Assembly: GCF_008641045.1 (NCBI RefSeq)
Contig: NW_022196244.1
Span: 186,001-250,000 of the forward strand
From: Pistacia vera
Lineage: Eukaryota; Streptophyta; Magnoliopsida; Sapindales; Anacardiaceae
Reading direction: 5' to 3'
Length of the DNA: 64,000 nucleotides
The notes below the pieces were generated by a model, which was given only the letters and a program-made list of their open reading frames with translations, ran no database searches and was not told the origin of the DNA. This document shows, in pieces, positions 56,548-64,000 of the stretch (the stretch's first letter is position 1; every line of letters begins with the position of its first letter). Made by a program: the position numbers and the translations under genes.

Positions 56548-58271
56548 TTGCTGAGTCAACCTGAGTGTGATAGACAAGAAAATCCTAAGGAAGTGCAAGT
56601 AAAGGATGTTCAATTGTCCAAGCTAATCAACAAGGATGAAGGAACAAAAGGTTTCTCCTCACCAACACTCCATAAGGCAACAGAGCATTGTAAACCTTTG
56701 ATTCTTTATCCAAATCGACTTAGGGACATTAAATAGGATAAACAATTTTCTAAAATTTTTAATATGCTTTCTAAAGTTGACATTAACTTGCTTCTTTTGG
56801 ATGTTATCAGGAATATGCCTTCCTACGCAAAGTTTTTCAAGGAACTCAACACCAAAAAGAGAAGATATGAGAAGAATAAGAAAGTCATGGTTTTATGTCA
56901 TGGCCCCATCTTACCGGAGGCACGGCCTGGTGGAGTTCACAAAGCACCAACCCACTCTTCGTGACGTAAGGAATATCTCCCCTTGGTCTTGGGTTCGAGT
57001 GGTGGGGGAGGCGAAAGAAATCCCTTAAGGGGAGGGGAGATATTCCTTAGAGTCACGAAAAGTGGGTTGGTGCTTTGTGAACTCCACTCGGCCGTGCCTC
57101 CGGTAAGATGGGGCAGTGACAATAAAAAGGTGCCTTTTTATGTAACGGATAGCATGGTGGGCCCCACTACTACTCGGCCATGCTGACCATATCGCTTCAC
57201 GTGGCAAGTATTGTTCCCCCCTTAAGGGATTTCTTTGCCTCCCCTATGGCTAGAAGCTAGCCTGATGGTACTCACCATGCTTCCCAATTGTCTATAGCCC
57301 TTGGTCTTGGGTTCGAGTGATGGGGGAGGAGAAGAAATCCCTTAAAAAGGGGGGGGGGGGGGGACAATACTGAGTAGAATCATCACGAGTTGTGGGTGCT
57401 TTGTGATCTCCCAGCCGTGCCTCCGGTTAGATGGGGCCGTGACATTTTAGAAGTTGCTAGTGCGGTGCTCCAACAAAACGTGCCTCCTAAATTGAAAGAT
57501 CTTAGAAGTTTCAACATAAACATCACCATGGGAGACAAGAAAATCGCGAAAGCTATGCTAGACTTGGGAGCAAGTATCAATCTCATGCCTTACTCAATAT
57601 ACTTGCAACTAGGTTTAGGGGAGCTTAAGCCAACATCTAAATACTCAAAGGGGATGGTTAAGGATTTGTTGGTACAAGTCGACCAGCTAATTGTTCCCAT
57701 CAACTTTGTGGTTTTGGAGATGGAAGAAGTACCTTCAAAGGACAAGGAGTATACAATTTTTCTTGGTAGACCATTCATGGCAACAACCAAGACAATTATA
57801 GATGCCTGTAAAGGGAATTTATTTATGACAGTCTTGTGATAGACTGTTGAATTTAAAGTGTTTGGTTCTCTACCTATTCCTTCTACTCTTACTTTTGATG
57901 AGTGTTCTTTTATTGATTGTGTGGACTCACTTGTTTATGACACTTATTTGTAGGAGAAGATAGAAGATAAGCTTGAAGCTACACTAACACTTGATAGGGT
58001 AGAGGAAACACCTGATGAGGAAACTAAGGGATTCCGTGAGATTCCAGATAGAGTAATTCCTGTTTTACCACAAGAAATTTCTAGTAAACCTTTAGAGTTA
58101 CCAATATCCCTACATAGGGATGAGCCTAATCCACCTAAGTTAGAGTTTAAAGAGCTACCTAAGCACCTTAAATATGTATTTTGTGAAAGGGAGATACTCA
58201 TCCTGTCATAATTTCTGCAAGCTTGACCCAAACACAAGAAGAGCAACTAGTAAGGGAGCTTAGTAGACTTA
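56548..58271 (+). pseudogene. Athila/Tat gag end, protease and start of RT linker
   Basis: LILYPNRLRDIK, VDINLLLLDVIRNMPSYAKF, then the fold-back insertion. The protease MLDLGASINLMPYSIYLQLG, VDQLIVPINFVVLEMEEVPS, FLGRPFMATTKTI is open within 57445-57839. The linker has a TAG before EKIEDKL and a frameshift after LKYVF. It ends at QEEQLVRELSRL, where the solo LTR enters. Confidence 0.85.
56896..57444 (+). mobile_element. Fold-back element with tRNA-like motifs, copy 2 (549 bp)
   Basis: Same site, same TSD TTTTA (56891-56895 and 57445-57449) and same internal hairpins as copy 1, so the two arose by duplication of the surrounding DNA after one insertion. The poly-G tract is 15 bases (57349-57363). 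A second B-box-like GGTTCGAGTGA occurs near 57311. Confidence 0.75.
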
Positions 58272-58675
58272 TGATGCGTGTAAATGCAACACCTAATTTT
58301 ACCTCACTAAATTCTAATGCAAAGTCATGTAGTAGCAAAGAGCAAGTAAGGGTCTCTCCCACAAAGTATTTGTGAACTTAATTAATTATCCACTTCTAAC
58401 GGGGTTTGGCATGATTATAAAACTCAACAAAAACTTAAAAAAAAAAAAAAAAAAAAACTCAAATCAAACAATGTGAATCAAGCAACTAATAACGAAAGAG
58501 AAATCAATGAGAGAAACAAGATTGAAGGTTTATTCACCACCACTAGACATGGATTATATATAATAAAAGCACTCTATAACTTTCTACCCTCTTGATCACA
58601 TCAGCTCAGAAAATACCAAACATTGATAAGTCCCATCTCTCTTTACTGAGTCGTTGGACTAGACATGGTCTAACC

Positions 58676-60029
58676 TATAACACCCATATGGAGGTATGTA
58701 ATTTAATTTATGCTCTTATACTTTAGTTGATTTTTGCTAAGGTTTTTCAAAAGAAAATGTGAAGAAAATGCCTTAAACTTGCATTAAGGGTAAAATGGTC
58801 TTTTCACTAAAATTAGTTAAAAATGGGGAGTGAAAAGAGATAGAATTTTATGGGAATGCAATAAAATGAGGGCTATATGGTAATTGATAAGGGACATAGA
58901 TGGAATTTTAAAGGAAGTGCAAGGGCAAAATGGGAAATTAGATAAAATTTATGTTGTATCAAGGATTGAAGAGTGAAACCCTAGCCACTCTTCAACCCAT
59001 TTTCCGCACTTCTCCTCCAAATTCTCTCAAATTCTTCACTTATTTTTCAAAAGAAATTCTTATATATCTGGGTAGTTTTGGGTGGATTTTCAATCTTAAG
59101 CATTATAGGTAAGATTTGCACTAAGAAGTGATTTTTATTTTTAAAGTTGATTTTGATGGTTTATGCTCATAGGATTTAAGAGGAAAAGAGTTTGATCAAG
59201 GAAAATTCTAAAGGTGGAATTTGCTCATATCAAAGGTAAGTAAATTCTGCCCTAAGTATGATTTAAATTATGTTGTGTAGAGAATTTTTCTTGTGCATAT
59301 ATATATATATGTGTTAATGTAGAATTGTTGATGGATTTGGTGTTGAATAACAATTAACCTATCCATGGAAGTTAGGTTGGTGTATGTGATACTTGAGAAT
59401 TTTGGTTGAGATTTGGAAGAGTTGAAGTGAAAATTTTGAAGTGTATTTTGGGCAGAGTTGGAGTTAATTATGGAGGAGTTTATTCCAAATTTTTGGTGGC
59501 CTAAACTAGATAAGAAGTGTAGCCAAATTAGTGTTGATTTGTGCACAGAATTGTTTGATGAAATGCCAAAGAGAAGTGCATTTATGATTATGATTATGTG
59601 TACTTTGGGATGAGTTTGTAGATGGTAGAGAATGACATGTTTGCATTCCATAATGCATAATTGCATTTAAACATGTGAATTAGAAAGAATTATAAGCATG
59701 AAACCATCTACATGCTAACATCTAAGAGCATGAAAAAGCCCTAAAAATATTAAAGAGAAAATAGAAATAAATGAGAATATAAAGATATTCAAATCTGAAA
59801 TTTTACCTAAAGAAGTAAAGAAAAAGAAGAGAAGGTTGTGCGACGGGGAGCCTGTGAGACATAGTCCTACACGCACCCCCTTTAGGAAACGCCTCAAAAT
59901 TTAGAAAGAAGAATCATAAATCCGTTAGAAGTGCGTGTGGATAAGGAATGTACCCAGAATTAGAGAATTCACTCACACTACCAAGGCTCCAAATCCATGC
60001 CTCAACGAGTCCGATCGGCAAGAATAGAA

Positions 60030-60069
<40 letters not shown>

Positions 60070-60718
60070 ATAGAAAAGAAAGAAAGAAAGAATGAATGAA
60101 GAATAGAAAAGAAAGAATGAAAGAAAGAAAAAAGAAAGAAGAAAAAGAAAGAATAGAAAGAAAGACTAGAAAAGAAAGAAACAAAATAGAGAAAAAGAAA
60201 CAAAAAACAGAATAAGAAAATAGAAAGAAAATGCATACTTTATGCATTTGTGCATTTGCATCATGAATATGCAGAATACCATGCTTATTATCTTAAGTAT
60301 AAAAAAATTAGAAAACAAGAGCAAAACAGAGAAAAAATGAGAAAGAATAGAGAAGAAAAGAAAGAACATAGAGAAAATAGAGAATAATCGGGAAATGTAT
60401 GTAAGGAAAGAAAATTGAATTTAAGCAACAGAGAGAGAAGGGTAGCATAGCGAGTTTACACTGAGCAATTATGCTCACTCCGTTGTTTTAATGTTTTTGC
60501 AGGTAATAGGGTGGTTGGGTCTACAGAACGTCGCGTAGTGGAGGGTTGGGTACACTGTCACGTTGCTATTTTGAGTATATTTTGTAAATATTTGTATATA
60601 AAGAAAAATAAATATGGGCCCATACTTTATTACTCATATATATGTGTATTTTCTTAATACATTGTAATGAGTTTTATTAATTATTTTAGAGTATACTAGC
60701 TAGAAAGAAAGTATTACA
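58676..60718 (+). mobile_element. Solo LTR, gypsy type (2,043 bp), nested
   Basis: TATAACACCC (TG mutated to TA)..AGTATTACA, TSD TAACC/TAACA (4 of 5). Same family as 24927-26988 (shared ggaggtat start and the late tgctcactccgttgtttt block). Contains (GAAA)n runs. Confidence 0.87.
60029..60070. repeat. (GAAA)n microsatellite
   Basis: About ten perfect GAAA units, followed by a longer imperfect A/G-rich tract to 60200. Confidence 0.85.
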
Positions 60719-62023
60719 TAACACAATTCCCTATTTATTAAATAACTAGGATAAGATCTCTAGATTCAAAGTAATAAAAGCATTAAGTTGTGGGAGACCT
60801 ACTGAATCCAGGCTAAACTCATATGGTCGGTTTAGTTATCTTGAGTGATTACCCTCATGTAGCAGGCATACACTTTACCACTAGTAATTTAGGTTAATAA
60901 AGCGATTTGTATTAAGCAACCTAAATTAGCATTAATAGATTAACCCTAACGATTTAATTGGCTACTTAAACAATTAGAACAATCTAGTTAAAACCCTATT
61001 TTTAGAGAAATAATCACGTAACCAAGAGGGATCAAAAGATAAAAAGATGCAGATTTTATTAATCACAAGACATGTCTAGGGTTTTGAAATCACCCTAATC
61101 ACAAAAAAGATTAGTTCTGCATGAATAAATATGAGAACGTCATTTTATTATTCACAAAAACAATAATAAAAGAAGACGAAAAACTTAGTGAAACTTGTGG
61201 GATTAATGAGTCGATGATGATCTTCTCCAATTCTTCCTTCCAAGCCCTCTTTAATCTCCCTTTTTCTTTAGTTCTTGAATATCTTTATTCTCTCTTTATT
61301 ATCTCTAAAGAATCCCCCAAAATAAAGCTAAAAGACTTGTATTATTTCTAAAAAGGGTTAGGGTTTTGTTTTTCTTAATTCTATTTTGTTCCTAGTAAAA
61401 AATGGAGAAAAATTTCCCGTTGTCGTGACTGTGCCCAGCACTTGCTATAGCATGGTTGATTCGGACTAAGTGTGTTGAGTATAGTGCTACAACATGGTTG
61501 GTTAGTCTTGTTGTGCTATAGTAGAGGTGCTCAACATAGTGTCCAATTCCTTTTCTGACCTTGCATCATTCTTCAACACCTAGAGATGGTAATTTCTAAG
61601 CATGATAATGATGAAATCTGGAAAAGTATTAAACTATGAAATTTAGCCCTTTAAATTAGTTTCCAGTGGTTTAAGAATCATCTTGACAAAATATCTATAG
61701 CTCAATTTATATCAAAACACTAGGCATGCTCAAATTGGAGCGTAATCTAGGATCTCCTCTTTATTTCAAAGCTCCATAACTTCTTCAATTCAACTCCTAT
61801 TTTTGATATGTTTGTTTCTAGTCACAAAAATTCTCCGCCAACATCATCTCTCACCAAATGTTATTTTTAAGCTTTATTCCTTGAAAAAAACACAAAATAA
61901 CGGTGATCCCGAAAAGTGCATTTATGAAACACCTATGTTAATTCTGCAAATTAATCCTAATTTCCACAAACGATGCCTATAAACCACTAAGTACAAGTGT
62001 ATTTTCAAGCACTTATCAACTTA

Positions 62024-62800
62024 GGAAAGCTATTGTTGGAGCACAAGTGACATTAGGGGTATTAGTCTTGCGTTGTGCATGCAAAAGATAATTTAGAGGA
62101 CAATGCCAAACCTATTAGAGAGATCCAAAGGAGACTAAACCTAATATGCAAGAGGTAGTGAGAAAGAAAATTTTGAAACTCTTAGACACAGGAGTAATTT
62201 ATCCTATCTTTGACATTAAGTGGGTTAGTCTCGTTCATGTAGTACAAAAATAGGCATTGTGTGGTGAAAAATGAGAAGAATGATGTAGCGTGTACTGGAT
62301 GATACTGGGTGGAGAATGTGCATTGACTATAGGAAACTAAATGTTGCCACTAAAAAGAACCATTTTCCACTTCCTTTCATTGATAAGATGTTAGAAAGAT
62401 TAGTAAGGCATGACTTTTACTATTTTCTTGATGGTCTTTCAGCCAAGTTCCTATTACGCCAGAAGATCAGGGAAGACAACATTCACTTGCCTATTTGGGA
62501 TGTTTGCCTCTAGAAGGATGCTATTGGCCTATGCAATACCCTCGCCACATTCTAAAGATGCATGCTGTCAATTTTTCGATATGGTGGAAAAATCATCGAG
62601 GTATTTATGGATGATTTTTTAGTCTTTGGAATCTCATTCAATGATTGCCTGCATAAATTGACTCTTGTACTTGAAAGATGCATAGAATATAATTTAACAC
62701 TTAGTTGGGAAAAGAGTCATTTTATGGTCAGCATGGAATTATGTTAGGCATGTGATTTCTAGTATGGGTATTGAAGTTGATAAAGCAAAAATGAGTTGAT
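62024..62800 (+). pseudogene. Athila/Tat reverse transcriptase
   Basis: MQEVVRKKILKLLDTGVIYP and VCIDYRKLN-like start (MCIDYRKLNVATKKNHFPLP at 62316), FIDKMLERL, then FTCLFGMFASRRM; the catalytic VFMDDFLVFGISFNDCLHKL (near 62605) is intact. Frameshifts at about 62450 and 62560 divide it into three frames. Confidence 0.88.
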
Positions 62801-63345
62801 TGCTAAATGCCACCCCTAACTTTGGTAAAGGGTATAGGAGTTTCTTAGGCCATGTAGGTTTTTATAGGTGATTCATTAAAGATTTTTCTAAATAAGTATC
62901 CATTATGTAACTTGTTATCTAAAGATGTTCCTTCTGTTTTTGATGATGATGCTTGATTGTTTTGATACCTTGAAAGAGTAATTAACGTTAGCACCTATTA
63001 TCATGGCACCTAATTGGTCATGCCCTTTGAAATTAGTGTGATGCATATGACTATGCTATAGGGGCTGTTTTGGGGCAGAGAGTAGAAAGTGTTTACATGT
63101 TATTTATTATGCTAGGCAAACACTCAATGATGCCCATTATTATTCCGCCACCGAAAAAGAATTTTGCTATTGTGTTTGCATTAGACAAATTTAGTTTTAT
63201 TTAATAGGGTCTAAGTCATTGTGCATCCGGATCATGCAACATGAGACATTTATTGACTAAGCCGAATGCTAAGCCAAGATTAATTAGGTGGGTTTTGCTT
63301 TTGCAAGAATTGACTAGAGATAAGGGATAAGAAGGGTAGTGAAAA
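62800..63345 (+). pseudogene. Athila/Tat RNase H
   Basis: Remnants of the RT-RNase H connection (GYRSFLGHVGFYR-like), the RNase H start, a YYSATEKEF-like motif near 63140 and the tail KPRLIRWVLLLQELTRD-like near 63275. Multiple stops and indels. Confidence 0.7.
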
Positions 63346-63379
63346 TGTTGTTGTCGATCACCTCTCTAGTTAATTTCTC

Positions 63380-64000
63380 ACTTCAAACCACATGATCATA
63401 AAGAAAGACGTCGTGCTGAAGCTTTTCTTGATGAACAATTGTTTATGAAGTCGTGAGCCATGGTATGTCGATATTGTTAATTATTTAGCTTGTGGTGTAT
63501 TGCAGCCTAACCTTACTTTTCAAGAAAGGAAGAGATTTATAACCAATTGTAGGCACTATTTTTGGGATAACCTTATTTTTTTAAGCTTGTCAAGATCAAA
63601 TGATTTAGATATGTGTGCCTGAGGATGAGAATGAGAGATTTTAACCTTTGCCATGAACTTCATGTGGGGGTATTTTGGTGGTAAGAAAACAACTCTTAGG
63701 TATTTCAATTTTTTTTTTTTTTTGGGGCCCTCCTCTATTTAAAGATGCCAATAATTTTTGCTTGCATTGTGATAAGTTTCAAAGGAGTGGTAGCATTAGC
63801 AAAAGGAACAAGATACCTTTAACCAATAATCTTGTGGTTGAGCTTTTTGATGTATGGGGGATTGATTTTATGGGTCCTTTTAAATCTTCGCATGGTTTTG
63901 AATATATATTAATTGATGTTGATTATGTTTCCAAATGGGTTGAGGCTATACTTACCCAAACTAACAATGCTACATGTGTTGTGAAATTCTTGAGAGATGT
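63380..64000 (+). pseudogene. Athila/Tat integrase, cut by the window edge
   Basis: Zinc-domain remnants (NCRHYFWDN-, MRDFNLCHEL-like), then the open end CDKFQRSGSISKRNKIPLTN, FDVWGIDFMGPFKSSHGFEY (first catalytic Asp) and DYVSKWVEAI. A run of 15 T at 63710-63724 disrupts the zinc-binding part. The remainder lies right of the window. Confidence 0.8.

Larger units (their letters stand above)
58272..62018 (-). mobile_element. Solo LTR, Tat/Athila type, with a nested solo LTR
   Basis: Minus strand TGATAAGTGCTTG..CACGCATCA, exact TSD ACTTA (58267-58271 and 62019-62023). About 1.7 kb once the nested LTR is removed; homologous to 16473-18204. Removal rejoins the RT linker (ELSRL with the KAIVG segment). 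Confidence 0.93.
53652..64000 (+). mobile_element. Athila/Tat gypsy element, right end outside the window
   Basis: 5' LTR 53652-55085, Asp-tRNA-type primer site 55092-55109, gag 55200-56530, protease 57445-57839, RT 62024-62790, RNase H about 62930-63340, integrase from 63400. It is interrupted by the fold-back element 56896-57444 and the solo LTR 58272-62018. Frames are broken throughout, but the domain order is complete and collinear. It is the only pol-bearing Athila/Tat copy in the window. Confidence 0.85.

Noticed and set aside
59973..60369. Hydrophobic Phe/Ser-rich frames
   Set aside because: Artefact of the (GAAA)n tract in a solo LTR.

Overview
The window is nested, decayed repeat DNA from a flowering-plant nuclear genome, most likely pericentromeric or other heterochromatin. 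It is AT-rich and holds no intact host gene. Almost every readable protein segment is a Ty1/copia or Ty3/gypsy fragment with stops and frameshifts. The only host-gene sequence I can name is two exon sets (an ARF-GAP/ankyrin gene of the AGD3/VAN3 type and an ELF9/HTATSF1-type splicing-factor gene), and both are broken.

Layout. 1-2297: the 3' end of a copia-like element, whose LTR (252-459 + 2242-2297) is split by a complete 1.78-kb LTR-gag-LTR element (460-2241) that has no pol. About 3000-10771: a CACTA-like element carrying both captured host fragments in one orientation, later hit by a 3.9-kb solo LTR (5000-8900) and a hAT miniature element (9193-9797). 11103-11855: a TIR element with a GC-rich palindromic core. 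About 11860-42340: one gypsy element on the minus strand (G1), exploded by insertions. These are a 12-kb copia (12770-24846, itself holding three solo LTRs), a solo LTR (24927-26988), a small hAT element (27412-27964), and a second hAT element (29774-42079) that contains an 11.5-kb copia (29985-41535) with two solo LTRs inside it. 43262-49676: a minus-strand Athila-like element with gag, protease and a late ORF but no pol. 49677-64000: plus-strand Athila/Tat sequence. A rearranged partial copy (49911-53651) precedes a longer element (5' LTR 53652-55085, gag, protease, RT, RNase H, start of integrase) that runs off the right edge. Its pol is split by a solo LTR (58272-62018) that contains another (58676-60718).

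Boundaries rest mainly on target-site duplications (TSDs) read directly. Several are exact: ATGTT, CAAAA, ATTTG, ACCAG, CAGTA, TTCCT, GAAAT, ACTTA and the 8-bp GTTCCTAA. In several cases removing the insertion restores the host reading frame.

Most noteworthy: the two-gene CACTA chimera; an unclassified fold-back element with tRNA-like pol III boxes, present at two positions (50217-50801, 56896-57444) with poly-G tracts of 51 and 15 bases; a Ser/Pro minisatellite in a copia integrase-RT linker; nine solo LTRs with TSDs and no intact gypsy element; and an indel-riddled gag duplicate (51811-52935) that looks like uncorrected long-read sequence. Nothing was searched against a database; family names rest on motif recognition.
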